The translations under genes and the position numbers were made by a program. Shown here in pieces: positions 42,936 to 51,936 of a stretch of 64,000 bases of DNA. Position 1 is the first letter of the stretch. Each line of letters opens with the position of its first letter. The notes below the pieces were generated by a model. It ran no database searches and was not told the DNA's origin. It was given only the letters and a program-made list of their open reading frames with translations. Source of the DNA: an uncultured Clostridia bacterium (GTDB taxonomy: Bacteria; Bacillota; Clostridia; Christensenellales; Borkfalkiaceae); assembly GCA_944338165.1 (NCBI GenBank), contig CALVLN010000003.1, positions 62,001 to 126,000 of the forward strand, read 5' to 3'.

Positions 42936-44681
42936 TTATTTGATTTCCAACGGGATGCCGGGAAAATCCTCCCGCAGCTGCCCGATCCCCTGCTTTTCCG
43001 TTTCCTGCGCGGAGACCCGTTCGCGCAGCCGCACTTCATAAGAAGTGATGCCGAGCGATGCCAGCGTGTCGCCGATCGCCTTGGCGTGATCTTCACGGCC
43101 GAGCGAACGGCGGATCGTTTCGCTCTCCGTATACAATACGAAGTGCTCGCCCTCAAACTCCGACTCAAGGTCGGAGCACATGGTAAACAAGACGCCGCTG
43201 CGGCTTCGTTTCCGCAATGCGCGCATAAAAAGCCCGAACGCTTCCCGCGCGCTCTTCCCCGCCGCTGCCCGTGCGGGCGGAGCCGCCGGCGCCGCGCGCG
43301 GCGGCTTCTCGGGAGCTGCTTGTACGGTTTCCGCTGCCGGGGAGGCTTCGGATGCGCCCCGTACAGGAGCCGCAGGCGGAGGATCGGAAAAATACGCCTC
43401 CTCAAAGACGGGCTCTTCCGTGGGGAATCCGCATTCTTCCTGCCGGGGAGGAAGCGGCTGTATCTCCGCCGCTTTTTCTTCCGCAGGCGGAAGCGGTTCC
43501 CGCGCCGGCGCCAAAGGCAATGCCCCCCCTTCGAGCGCGTCGAGTTTTTTCTCCAGCGCGGAAATGCGGGCAAGCAGCGCGTCGACGTCCCTGTCGGTAC
43601 GCGGCGCCGCCGCTTTCACGATCGCCGTTTCCAGAGAAATGCGCGGCGAAGAAGAAAAACGCAGCCCCGTCTCCGCCTCGGCAAAGATCTCGGTGGCGCG
43701 CAGAATGGCGCTGCCGTCCGCCTCGTCCGCCACTCCCTTCACGCGGGAATAGACGTCCTGCGGCAGCGCGAGCACGTCTTCCGCGTTGCGGCACGCCTTG
43801 ACGATCGCCGCCTGGTTGAGAAACTGCAGCAGATCGCGCAGCAGCACGCCCACCGATTTCCCCTCCGAAAGCATCGCCTCCGTCCGCGCGAGCGCATCGG
43901 AAAGATCTGCCCGCAAAACGGCGCCGCACAGGGCGCTCATCCCCGCGACGTCTGCCGAACCGAGCACTTCCGTCACGCCGCGGTACGTGAGTTTCTCCTC
44001 GTACGAGAGACACATCTCGGCAATGGAGAGCATATCTCTGTCGCTTCCCGCGCCGGCGCGCGCGATGGCCGCCACCGCTTCCTCTTCATACGGCTTGCCG
44101 ATCTCGTCGAGAATGCGCCTGAGATGCGCTTCCAGATCGGCTTCCGGGATGAGCTTGAAATCCAGGCGCATGCAGCGCGAAAGGATGGTCGCGGGGATCT
44201 TCTGCGGCTCCGTGGTCGCGAGGATGAAGATGGCATGGCGGGGCGGTTCTTCCAGCGTCTTCAGAAGCGCATTGAACGCGCTGTCCGTCAGCATATGCAC
44301 TTCATCGATGATATACACTTTATATCTGCCCGCGACGGGCGGATACTGTACTTTTTCGCGCAGATCGCGCATCTCATTGACGCCGTTGTTCGACGCCGCG
44401 TCGATCTCCGTGATGTCGAGATTCCCCCCCTCGGCAAGCGCGCGGCAGACCGCGCACTTGCCGCACGGAGAGCCGTTTTCCGGATGTTCGCAATTGACGG
44501 CGCGGGCAAAAATGCGCGCCACGCTCGTTTTCCCCGTCCCGCGAGGCCCGCAGAAGAGATACGCATGCCCGACGGCGTCCGTCATGACCTGATTTTTCAG
44601 GATGGTGACGACGTGTTCCTGCCGCACCATCTGTTCAAACCGGCTGGGCCGGAATGCACGATAAAGTGAAAGATGCCCCAT
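42936..44681 (-). CDS. dnaX: DNA polymerase III gamma/tau subunit
   Basis: A 581-residue clamp-loader ATPase. Walker A is FCGPRGTGKTSVARIFA, the Zn site CEHPENGSPCGKCAVC, Walker B YIIDEVHML, and sensor 1 ILATTEPQKIPATILSRC. A Pro/Ala/Glu-rich linker (residues about 400-490) precedes the C-terminal domain. The ATG at 44681 follows a GGAAGGGAG site. No slippery A run marks an internal frameshift site by eye. Confidence 0.98.
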   Translation of the reverse strand: MGHLSLYRAFRPSRFEQMVRQEHVVTILKNQVMTDAVGHAYLFCGPRGTGKTSVARIFARAVNCEHPENGSPCGKCAVCRALAEGGNLDITEIDAASNNGVNEMRDLREKVQYPPVAGRYKVYIIDEVHMLTDSAFNALLKTLEEPPRHAIFILATTEPQKIPATILSRCMRLDFKLIPEADLEAHLRRILDEIGKPYEEEAVAAIARAGAGSDRDMLSIAEMCLSYEEKLTYRGVTEVLGSADVAGMSALCGAVLRADLSDALARTEAMLSEGKSVGVLLRDLLQFLNQAAIVKACRNAEDVLALPQDVYSRVKGVADEADGSAILRATEIFAEAETGLRFSSSPRISLETAIVKAAAPRTDRDVDALLARISALEKKLDALEGGALPLAPAREPLPPAEEKAAEIQPLPPRQEECGFPTEEPVFEEAYFSDPPPAAPVRGASEASPAAETVQAAPEKPPRAAPAAPPARAAAGKSAREAFGLFMRALRKRSRSGVLFTMCSDLESEFEGEHFVLYTESETIRRSLGREDHAKAIGDTLASLGITSYEVRLRERVSAQETEKQGIGQLREDFPGIPLEIK

Positions 44682-44716
44682 AATTCTCCCTTCCTTTTCC
44701 GCCGGACTGCGGAAGG

Positions 44717-45295
44717 TCAACCGCGCGCCCCGTCGGAAAGCAGGCGGCGAAGTTTGTTTTTTGCGCGGGACAGCGCGTTGTCCACGCTCTTGACGTCTTT
44801 CCCCGCCGCGGCGCAGATCTCACGGTAACTCATGCCGTCGAGATACATGGCAATGACGCGGAATTCAAAGTCGGAAAGCACGCCGCCGATCTTGCGCCAG
44901 AACTCGGCGCGCAACTCGGAATCGATGAGTTCGCTCTCCGGCGACTGCCCGTCCTGCGGTTCGGCAAATCCCGGCTCGTCGATGGAGACGCCGGCCCGCA
45001 GACTGCGCTTGGATTCGGCGTCCACAAAGGAAATGATGCGCCGCCGCACGCAGACGTAAGCAAAATTTTTAAACGATTTGCCGTAACTCGCGCGATAGCT
45101 TCCGATCGCCGTGTTCAGGGCGATCATCCCTTCCTGCACGAGATCGTCCATCTCCCATCCGAGCAGAAAAAACCGCCGCGCACGGGCGCGCACAAAGGCG
45201 GAATACCGCTTTAGAAGGCATTCCGTGGCAAGAACGTCGCCCCTCTGCGAGAGCGCGACGAGCGCTTCATCCGTCTTATGTTCCAAGTCTTGCAC
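44717..45295 (-). CDS. sigH: RNA polymerase sigma factor, SigH type
   Basis: A sigma-70-family factor of about 192 residues. Region 2 reads LLKRYSAFVRARARRFFLLG then MDDLVQEGMIALNTAIGSY, and FKNFAYVCVRRRIISFVD; region 4 reads LSDFEFRVIAMYLDGMSYRE with ALSRAKNKLRRLL. This pattern and the mrnC-rlmB-sigH context match the stationary-phase and sporulation factor sigma-H. The GTG at 45295 is preferred: GAGG lies six bases before it and it overlaps the rlmB end; TTG at 45316 is possible. Confidence 0.88.
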   Translation of the reverse strand: MQDLEHKTDEALVALSQRGDVLATECLLKRYSAFVRARARRFFLLGWEMDDLVQEGMIALNTAIGSYRASYGKSFKNFAYVCVRRRIISFVDAESKRSLRAGVSIDEPGFAEPQDGQSPESELIDSELRAEFWRKIGGVLSDFEFRVIAMYLDGMSYREICAAAGKDVKSVDNALSRAKNKLRRLLSDGARG

Positions 45296-45986
45296 GGACC
45301 ACCTCGTAAACGGCAATGCCGAGCGCCACGGACGCGTTCAGCGAATTGACCTTGCCGAAGAGCGGGAGCGATAAAACTTTATCGCACTTTTCCCTGGTGA
45401 GACGCCTGACACCGCTGTCCTCGCCGCCAACGACGAGGGCGACTTTTCCCGTAAGGCGCTCCGAATAAATGCTGTCGCCGCCCGCCTCGAGGGCGTAGAC
45501 CCAATAGCCGTGCTCTTTCAAATATTCAACGGCGGAATTGACGGAAGAGACCTTTGCGACTTTGATATGCTCGGCGGCGCCCGCCGAAATGCGGATGACG
45601 GCTTCCGTCACGACGGCGCTCTTTGCCTTGGGGATGACCACGCCGTCCGCCCCCGCGCACTCCGCCACGCGCAGGATGCTGCCCAGATTATGCACGTCCT
45701 CGATGCCGTCGCAGAGTACGATGAGGCTCTCTTCTTTTCCGATCATATCGCCGATGTCGGCGTATTCGTAATCCGTCGTATATGCAATGACGCCCTGATG
45801 GCGCTTATCGGCGCTCTCCCTGTCGAGCACTTCCCTGGAGACGAACTGCACGCGGATGCCGCGGCGGCGGGCCTCGGCAAAGATCTTCAGAAGAACGCCC
45901 TGCGCATCCTTTTGCAGCAAGATCTTATCGACGGTCTTTTCCGTCTTCAAAAGTTCCAAAACGGCGTTTCTGCCCTCTGCCTTCAT
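45276..45986 (-). CDS. rlmB: 23S rRNA (guanosine-2'-O-)-methyltransferase RlmB
   Basis: A 236-residue SPOUT enzyme acting on G2251 (E. coli numbering). AEGRNAVLELLKTEKTVDKI and LDRESADKRHQGVIA form the substrate-binding part; LIVLCDGIEDVHNLGSILRVAE, LVVGGEDSGVRRLT and LPLFGKVNSLNASVALGI are SAM-knot motifs 1-3. It overlaps mrnC by four bases and sigH by about twenty. Confidence 0.97.
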   Translation of the reverse strand: MKAEGRNAVLELLKTEKTVDKILLQKDAQGVLLKIFAEARRRGIRVQFVSREVLDRESADKRHQGVIAYTTDYEYADIGDMIGKEESLIVLCDGIEDVHNLGSILRVAECAGADGVVIPKAKSAVVTEAVIRISAGAAEHIKVAKVSSVNSAVEYLKEHGYWVYALEAGGDSIYSERLTGKVALVVGGEDSGVRRLTREKCDKVLSLPLFGKVNSLNASVALGIAVYEVVRARLGT

Positions 45987-46405
45987 TGCTTCTCCTTTGC
46001 ATTTTCCGCGCGTTCCTCCTCGGGGAAAAAGAGCGCCTCGAGGCGCTGCGTCTGCCCCGTGAGATACAGATAACCGATGACCGCCTCGAACCCCGTCGAA
46101 CGGCTGTATTCCGAACTCGTCGCGTGCTTGCTCCTGGTCGGCTTTTTGGCGTTTCTGCCGCGGCGGAAAATTTCCGCTTCCTCCTCGGTAAGGAGGGGCA
46201 GGATGCGTTCGAGCGCGCCGCTCTGCCCGCGCGCCGACACGGCGGCGGATACAAGGATATTCAGTCTGCCCGTCTTCAGCCCCGACGTGCGGGCAAGCCG
46301 TTCGCGCACGCAGAGCGTGTGTACGGCGTCCCCCACGAAGGCAAGCACGACGGGATTCATCAGCTGCGCCTCAAACGGCGTCATCGGATCTGAGATCGTT
46401 ATCAT
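45983..46405 (-). CDS. mrnC: Mini-ribonuclease III
   Basis: A stand-alone RNase III domain of about 140 residues that matures 23S rRNA. LMNPVVLAFVGDAVHTLCVRERL holds the catalytic Asp, and SKHATSSEYSRSTGFEAVIGYLYLTG the second acidic set (Glu in GFEAVIG). No dsRNA-binding domain follows, as in the MrnC family. The ATG at 46405 is a reasonable start, though no strong ribosome site is seen; ATG at 46384 or GTG at 46420 also fit. Confidence 0.93.
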   Translation of the reverse strand: MITISDPMTPFEAQLMNPVVLAFVGDAVHTLCVRERLARTSGLKTGRLNILVSAAVSARGQSGALERILPLLTEEEAEIFRRGRNAKKPTRSKHATSSEYSRSTGFEAVIGYLYLTGQTQRLEALFFPEEERAENAKEKQ

Positions 46406-46478
46406 CGCAATATGAACCACTTTTTATGATACAGGATCGCGTAAGGAAAGAATACGGATCGCTATTTTCTTACGATAC

Positions 46479-46507
46479 AGTATACCACGGAGATGCTTTT
46501 TTTTCAA
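46479..46507 (-). promoter_or_regulatory. Promoter of the mrnC-rlmB-sigH-dnaX set
   Basis: Minus-strand TTGAAA (46502-46507), a 17-bp spacer and TATACT (46479-46484). Confidence 0.75.
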
Positions 46508-46619
46508 GCGTTTCGCGCCCGCCCTTTTTCTCCTTTCTCCTGCAAAATGCAAATTCTTTTCTTTTTTTTGTAAAAACACATCTTTTCCTTGAAAAGAAAA
46601 TAAACTTATCCCATTTCTC

Positions 46620-46647
46620 TTGCTTTTTCCGCAAAAGATACTATAAT
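46620..46647 (+). promoter_or_regulatory. Promoter of the antiporter gene
   Basis: TTGCTT (46620-46625), a 16-bp spacer and TATAAT (46642-46647). The stretch 46406-46702 otherwise holds only this and the divergent mrnC promoter, in an unusually A/T-rich tract. Confidence 0.65.
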
Positions 46648-46702
46648 AGATATGGTCGGCCCGAAAGAGTTTCCGCGGGTCCCGATTTACAGAGGTGAAA
46701 TT

Positions 46703-48070
46703 ATGCAGGCTTTTGAAATCTTACTTCCCCTGGCACTCATTCTGTGCCTTTCCAAGCTCCTCGGGCTTGGCTCGAAGAAGATCGGAATGCCCGCCGCGAT
46801 CGGCATGCTGGTCGCCGGCGTCCTCATCGGTCTTCTCCAGTTTATCCCCTGGGAACCGCTCCAGAACGCACTCTTCAGCGATGAAGTCCTCAACGTCCTG
46901 AGCGTCATGTCCAAGATCGGCGTCGTGCTCATCATGTTCTCGGCGGGCCTCGGCACCGACCTCAAGCAGCTCAAGCAGTCGGGCGTCGCGTCCATCGTCA
47001 TCACGTCTCTCGGCGTCATCGTCCCCATGCTGTTCGGCTTCCTCGCTTCCTGGGCCTTCTTCCCCGAAGAGAGCCTCCTTTCCCACTTCTTCTACGGCGC
47101 CATCCTCACGGCGACGTCCGTCTCCGTCACGGTCACCGTCCTCAAGGAGCTCGGGAAACTCAATACGAAGGTTGGCACGTCCATCGTGGCGGCGGCCGTC
47201 ATCGACGACGTCATCGGCATCATCATCCTCTCCGTCCTCACCGGCTTTGCTTCCGGCGCGGAGAGCGGTTCGGCAGCCGGCTGGAGCTGGTTCAACCCGA
47301 ATGCGGGTATGGTCATCATCAAGATCATCCTCTTCTTCATCGTCGCGATCGGCCTCGGCATCGGGCTGCGCAAGCTCTTTGACATCATGGAGAAAAAAGC
47401 GCCCCACAACCGCCGCGTGCCCATCCTCAGCCTCACCGTCTGCTTCGTCTATTCCTACGTCGCGGAAAAGGTCTTCGGCGTGGCGGATATCACGGGCGCG
47501 TACGTCGCCGGTATCCTCCTCGGCGGTACGCTGAGCGAGACGCCCTACGTCGAATCCAAAGTCGACCAGATGGGATATATGTTCTTCTCGCCCATCTTCT
47601 TCGCCAACATCGGCATCACGCTTGACTTCGGCGGCATCACCGGGTCCTTCGTGCTGTTCGGCGTCATCTACGTCGTTGCGGCATTGCTCGGCAAACTCAT
47701 CGGCTGCGGCGTCGGCGCAAAACTTTGCAAATACTCCAACCACGAATCGCTGCGCGTCGGCCTCGGCATGATGGTCCGCGCCGAAGTCGTTCTGATTTGC
47801 GCGCAGAAAGGGATCGACAGCGGGCTCGTCGACCAGGCCGTCATGCCCTTCGTGTTCGCCATCATCCTTCTTTCCTCCGTCATCACCCCCATCCTGCTCA
47901 AATGGTCGTACGCCAAGGACAAAAACGAGCAGCAGGGAGGCGACGGGCAGAACGGCGACGCGCCCGCCGAAAGCGGATCTACGGCGCTCGTTCAGGAATC
48001 TCCGCTCGAATCCATGCTCTCCGAGCCCTCGGCGACGGACGCCGCCCCCGCTGCGGAAGAAGGAAAATAA
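46703..48070 (+). CDS. Cation:proton antiporter, CPA2 (KefB/NhaS-like)
   Basis: A 455-residue membrane protein with about twelve helices: EILLPLALILCLSKLLGLGS, GVLIGLLQFIPWE, and the ion-binding segment TKVGTSIVAAAVIDDVIGII, where the two adjacent Asp are the usual transport residues. YVAGILLGGTLSETPY and FFSPIFFANIGITLDFGG are typical CPA2 motifs. No RCK domain is present; the last 50 residues are a charged, likely disordered tail (DKNEQQGGDGQNGDAPAES). The likely substrate is Na+ or K+. The ATG has an AGAGGTG site. Confidence 0.93.
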   Translation: MQAFEILLPLALILCLSKLLGLGSKKIGMPAAIGMLVAGVLIGLLQFIPWEPLQNALFSDEVLNVLSVMSKIGVVLIMFSAGLGTDLKQLKQSGVASIVITSLGVIVPMLFGFLASWAFFPEESLLSHFFYGAILTATSVSVTVTVLKELGKLNTKVGTSIVAAAVIDDVIGIIILSVLTGFASGAESGSAAGWSWFNPNAGMVIIKIILFFIVAIGLGIGLRKLFDIMEKKAPHNRRVPILSLTVCFVYSYVAEKVFGVADITGAYVAGILLGGTLSETPYVESKVDQMGYMFFSPIFFANIGITLDFGGITGSFVLFGVIYVVAALLGKLIGCGVGAKLCKYSNHESLRVGLGMMVRAEVVLICAQKGIDSGLVDQAVMPFVFAIILLSSVITPILLKWSYAKDKNEQQGGDGQNGDAPAESGSTALVQESPLESMLSEPSATDAAPAAEEGK

Positions 48071-48089
48071 CGGCACGTCAGAAAACACA

Positions 48090-48123
48090 AAAGCAACCGC
48101 GCAGACAGCGGTTGCTTTTTTCT
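48090..48123 (+). terminator. Terminator after the antiporter gene
   Basis: AAGCAACCGC/GCGGTTGCTT stem with a seven-base loop and a T run, overlapping the -35 of the next gene. Confidence 0.85.
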
Positions 48124-48139
48124 TGTTTTGTGGTATAAT
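48112..48139 (+). promoter_or_regulatory. Promoter of the nitroreductase gene
   Basis: TTGCTT (48112-48117), a 16-bp spacer and a consensus TATAAT (48134-48139), embedded in the 3' half of the preceding terminator. Confidence 0.65.
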
Positions 48140-48169
48140 ACAAACAAAAACACATCGGGAGGAATTGTT

Positions 48170-48694
48170 ATGCAGCTTTATGACGCCATCCGCACGCGCG
48201 TTTCCACGCGCGATTTCACAGACCGGCCTATTTCCCGGCAGGACAGGGACGCCATCGTCGAGGCGGCGCTCTATGCGCCCGTCGGCATGCATCGCTATGA
48301 GACGTTGCGCCTCACGGTCATTGAAAACAAGCAGCTTTTGGAGCGCATCCGCAGACTTTCCGTCGCAGCGACGGGAGACGAGGCGAGCGACCCGCTGCAC
48401 GGCGCGCCTCTCTTTCTCCTCGTCTCCTCGCAGGATACGGCGGAAATGATGCATCAGAATGCCGCCTGCCTCGCCGAAAACATGCTGCTGCGCGCCACCG
48501 ATCTCGGCCTCGGGAACCTTTACATCCGCGGCGTCGTGCGATTCCTCGCCAAGGATGCGGAACTCTTGCGCGCGCTCGGCATCCCGGAGGATATGACGCC
48601 CGTCTGCGGCGTTGCCGTAGGCCACGCGGCGGAGCCCGTTTCGCCCCGCACGTCGCCCAAAAATACGCAGACGAATGTCGACGTGATCGAGTGA
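48170..48694 (+). CDS. Nitroreductase-family flavoprotein
   Basis: A 174-residue FMN-dependent oxidoreductase. LYDAIRTRVSTRDFTDRPIS gives the RRSxR-like FMN phosphate contact, AALYAPVGMHRYETLRLTVI the next contact, and NMLLRATDLGLGNLYIRGVV the helix F motif. The short form suits a clostridial nitro/enone reductase. The physiological substrate is unknown. GGGAGG lies before the ATG at 48170. Confidence 0.93.
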   Translation: MQLYDAIRTRVSTRDFTDRPISRQDRDAIVEAALYAPVGMHRYETLRLTVIENKQLLERIRRLSVAATGDEASDPLHGAPLFLLVSSQDTAEMMHQNAACLAENMLLRATDLGLGNLYIRGVVRFLAKDAELLRALGIPEDMTPVCGVAVGHAAEPVSPRTSPKNTQTNVDVIE

Positions 48695-48710
48695 TCGCAT
48701 TTTCTGTGAA

Positions 48711-48736
48711 AAAGCCGCCCGTACGGGCGGCTTTCT
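48711..48736. terminator. Bidirectional terminator between nitroreductase and glmS
   Basis: AAAGCCGCCC/GGGCGGCTTT stem with a GTAC loop and T-rich sequence on both sides. Confidence 0.88.
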
Positions 48737-48737
48737 T

Positions 48738-50522
48738 TCATTCCACGGTGACGCTTTTGGCAAGATTCCGCGGTTTGTCGGGGTCGTTTCCGAGCGCAAG
48801 CGCCGTCTCGTAAGCGAGCGCCTGCAGCGGGATGACGGAGAGCGCCGGCGTGAACAGCGGACTTGTCTCGGGGAGCACGACGGAAGAGATCACCTCGCGG
48901 CGGGCGCAAAATTCGGGAAACGACGTCACGAGAAAGACGCGCGCCCCGCGGGATGCCACTTCGCTCACCGCATTCATCAGCCGCGCGGCGAGCTGCCGCT
49001 GCGTCAAGATGGCGACTACGGGCGTCCGCTGATCGACGAGGGAGAGCGTCCCGTGCTTGAGCTCGCCCGCCGCATACCCCTCGCTGGGAATGTAGGAAAG
49101 TTCCTTGAGTTTGAGGCTCCCCTCCACGGCCGCGGCGTGATCTGCGCCCTTGCCGATGAAATATACGCTTCGCGCCCCGCGGAACCGCTCCGCCCAGCCG
49201 CCGATGCGCCCGAGGCGGGAAAGAAGGATGCGGCAATCATCTGGCAGCCGCTCGAGCGCCGCATATTCTTTGTCGACGTTTCGACCCCGCGCCCGCGCCG
49301 CCCCCAGGGAAAGCGCATACAGGACGGCCAGCTGTGCCTGATAGCTCTTGGTCGCGGCGACGGCGATCTCCCGCCCGGCGCGCGTCACGAGCGCGCGATC
49401 GCCCATGGAAGAAAGGGTGGAATAAGGTGCGTTCGTGATGCAAAGCAGCGTTTTCCCGCGCTGTTTCGCGAGGGATGCCGCAGCGATGGTATCCGCCGTC
49501 TCCCCGCTCTGGCTCAGTGCGATCGTGAGGCATTCTCCGCCCGTACAATCGGGAAGCCCGTCACGATACTCGCCGGCAAGATAAACGTCCGTACGGATGC
49601 CTGCAAGCCGTTCGAAGGCATATTTTGCCGCAAGCCCGGCATGATATGCCGTCCCGCAGGCGACGATCTCGACATAGTCTGTCTGACATAATACTTCGCA
49701 GACATCATTAAATGTGTGATCCTGCCTGAGATCGCACAAGCTTTGCCGTATGGCAAGCGGGATCTCCGCCATTTCCTTACACATATAGTGCGGATACCTC
49801 CCCTTGGACGGGATCTCCTCCCGCGGGACCGTGCAGTGCGGTTTTTTTTGTATTCTTTTTCCGTCCGCACCGTAAAATTCGGCGCCGTCCGCCCGCAAAG
49901 CCGCCAGTTCCCCGTCTTCCAGTACGTACGCCTGCATCCCCTCGGACGCGAGCGCGGGAAGATCGCTCGCGAGCAGACACTCGCCTTCCCCCACGCCGAC
50001 GAGCAGCGGGCTCTTCCGCCGCGCGGCAAAGAGCACGCCGGGGCAGTCGAGGCAGAGCACGCCGAGCGCGTACGACCCTTCCACGCGCCGCAGTACGCGC
50101 ACGAGCGTTTGCATCGGGTCGCCGTCGTATTCCCTGTCAAGCATCTGCACGATGAGCTCGCTGTCCGTCTGCGACTTCAGCTCCGCCCCCTGCCGCAGCA
50201 ACGAGGCGCGCAGCGCGCCGTCGTTTTCCACGATTCCGTTATGGACGAGCGCGAATTTGCCGCACAGGTGCGGATGCGCGTTTTTCTCGCACGGCGCGCC
50301 GTGCGTTGCCCAGCGCGTATGGGCGATCCCGACGGTTCCGGGGAGCGATTCCGCGCAGGCGATCTCGCGGATGCGCCCCTTCCGGCGCACGGCATGAAAC
50401 CCGCCTTCCGCGATGGTACAGATGCCCGCCGAGTCATACCCGCGGTATTCGAGCCGGCGCAAACGCTCGAGGAGCAGCGGCGCCGCGCGCCGATCCCCGA
50501 CATATCCTACGATCCCGCACAT
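48738..50522 (-). CDS. glmS: Glutamine-fructose-6-phosphate aminotransferase
   Basis: A 594-residue enzyme making glucosamine-6-phosphate, the first step to UDP-GlcNAc. MCGIVGYVG starts with the nucleophile Cys1 after Met removal; HTRWATHG and HNGIVEN belong to the glutaminase domain. Two SIS domains follow (EIVACGTAYHAG, LSQSGETADTI, and SVYFIGKG). The C-terminus ends KPRNLAKSVTVE, the conserved tail. The ATG at 50522 overlaps the glmM end by 16 bp. A copy of the dispersed palindrome lies in its coding sequence. Confidence 0.98.
   Translation of the reverse strand: MCGIVGYVGDRRAAPLLLERLRRLEYRGYDSAGICTIAEGGFHAVRRKGRIREIACAESLPGTVGIAHTRWATHGAPCEKNAHPHLCGKFALVHNGIVENDGALRASLLRQGAELKSQTDSELIVQMLDREYDGDPMQTLVRVLRRVEGSYALGVLCLDCPGVLFAARRKSPLLVGVGEGECLLASDLPALASEGMQAYVLEDGELAALRADGAEFYGADGKRIQKKPHCTVPREEIPSKGRYPHYMCKEMAEIPLAIRQSLCDLRQDHTFNDVCEVLCQTDYVEIVACGTAYHAGLAAKYAFERLAGIRTDVYLAGEYRDGLPDCTGGECLTIALSQSGETADTIAAASLAKQRGKTLLCITNAPYSTLSSMGDRALVTRAGREIAVAATKSYQAQLAVLYALSLGAARARGRNVDKEYAALERLPDDCRILLSRLGRIGGWAERFRGARSVYFIGKGADHAAAVEGSLKLKELSYIPSEGYAAGELKHGTLSLVDQRTPVVAILTQRQLAARLMNAVSEVASRGARVFLVTSFPEFCARREVISSVVLPETSPLFTPALSVIPLQALAYETALALGNDPDKPRNLAKSVTVE
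49675..49693 (-). repeat. Dispersed palindrome, copy E (inside glmS)
   Basis: TAGTCTGTCTGACATAATA: the right arm and the centre TGTCTGACA are conserved, while the left arm diverges. It is followed on the plus strand by CTTCG and translates as part of VCEVLCQTDYVE in GlmS. Confidence 0.5.
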
Positions 50523-51862
50523 ACGTCCGCCTCCCCGCTGCATACGCGCACGGCGCGCTCGATCACGCGCATCGCCTCGGCGCAATCCCGCCTGCTCCTG
50601 CTCTCGGTGAGAAGACGGATCCTGTTTTCCGTGCCGGATGGCCGTACCAGCAGCCTTCCTTCCTTGCCCAAAACCTTTTCCGCCTGAAAGAGCGCCGCCT
50701 GCAGCCGATCGTCGCGCATCACCGCCTCTTTGTCGCGAACGGCCACGCTGCGCACGCGCTGCGGAAAGCGTATCGCCCCGCGCATGAGCACGGAAAGCGG
50801 GCATTTGCACTCCGCAAGCGTTTCCATGACCTTGACGGCGGTGAGGATGCCGTCGCCCGTCGTGGCGAATTTCCGGAAGACGACGTGCCCGGACGGCTCT
50901 CCCCCGAGATAGCAGTCCCGCTTCCCCATCTCCTCCCAGACAAAACGATCCCCCACGCCGGACTCGTACGTCTCAATGCCCAGCCCCCGCAGGGAGAGGC
51001 GCAGGCCGCGGTTGCTCATCTGCGTGCACACGACGCCCGAACGGAAGAGTCCCCGCTCCCGCGAAAAGCGCGCGCACAGGTAAAGGATGCCGTCGCCGTC
51101 CACAAGTCTGCCGCGTTCGTCGACGCAGAGGCAGCGGTCGGCGTCGCCGTCAAAGGCAAACCCGACGTCGAGCTTTTGTTCCCTTACCAGCCTTTGCAGC
51201 GCCTGCGGATGCGTAGAGCCGCAGCCGCGGTTGATGTTCCTGCCGTCCGGCTGCGCCCCCGTAAGAAAAACGTCCGCGCCGAGCGCGCCGAACACCGCTT
51301 TGCCGAGCGCCCAGGCGCTGCCGTTGGCGCAGTCGAGCCCCACGCGGAACCCGCGGAACGAGCAGGCGGGGATCCCCAGAAGATAAGCGAGGTAGCGGTT
51401 CCTCCCCGCCACGAAATCCACCGTCCGCCCGATGCCCGCGCCGCGGGCGGGCGGCGGGAGGCTGCCCCCTGCAAGCGCGGCTTCGATGGGCGCAAGCAGC
51501 GCTTCGTCCGCCTTTTCCCCCGAGGCGGAAAAGATCTTGATGCCGTTGTCTGCATACGGGTTATGGCTTGCCGAGATCATGACACCGCAGGAAAACGCCT
51601 CCGTGCGCACGCAATGCGCGACGGAAGGCGTGGTCGTCACGTGCAGGAGATAGGCGTCCGCACCCGAAGCCGTAATGCCCGCCGCAAGCGCATATTCGAA
51701 CATATACGAGGAGAGGCGGGTATCCTTGCCGATGACGATGCGCGGCCGCGCGCCGCCGCGCCGCACGGCTGCGGCGAGACACCTGCCCACGCAGAACGCC
51801 TGCTCCGCCGTCAGCGTCTCGTTGGCGCGCCCGCGGAATCCGTCCGTACCGAAATATTTGCC
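50507..51862 (-). CDS. glmM: Phosphoglucosamine mutase
   Basis: A 451-residue mutase turning glucosamine-6-phosphate into the 1-phosphate. GKYFGTDGFRGRAN opens the protein; VMISASHNPYADNGIKIF carries the phospho-Ser; AFDGDADRCLCVDERG binds Mg; and LVRPSGTENRIRLLTE binds phosphate. The start is taken as TTG at 51862, since AAGGAGG lies immediately before it; an ATG seven codons earlier would place that site inside the gene. The order is glmU-like, glmM, glmS. Confidence 0.97.
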   Translation of the reverse strand, partial: GKYFGTDGFRGRANETLTAEQAFCVGRCLAAAVRRGGARPRIVIGKDTRLSSYMFEYALAAGITASGADAYLLHVTTTPSVAHCVRTEAFSCGVMISASHNPYADNGIKIFSASGEKADEALLAPIEAALAGGSLPPPARGAGIGRTVDFVAGRNRYLAYLLGIPACSFRGFRVGLDCANGSAWALGKAVFGALGADVFLTGAQPDGRNINRGCGSTHPQALQRLVREQKLDVGFAFDGDADRCLCVDERGRLVDGDGILYLCARFSRERGLFRSGVVCTQMSNRGLRLSLRGLGIETYESGVGDRFVWEEMGKRDCYLGGEPSGHVVFRKFATTGDGILTAVKVMETLAECKCPLSVLMRGAIRFPQRVRSVAVRDKEAVMRDDRLQAALFQAEKVLGKEGRLLVRPSGTENRIRLLTESRSRRDCAEAMRVIERAVRVCSGEADVCAGS

Positions 51863-51936
51863 CAAGTTGCCTCCTTCGCGCAAAACGCTTACTGCATCTT
51901 ATGCGGAAGGCGCACGCTTTGGCAACGAAAGCGAGC

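Noticed and set aside
46721..48799. A 692-codon minus-strand frame opposite the antiporter gene
   Set aside because: Composition is Asp/Glu/Arg-rich as expected from antisense of hydrophobic codons, and it runs through a terminator and two promoters.
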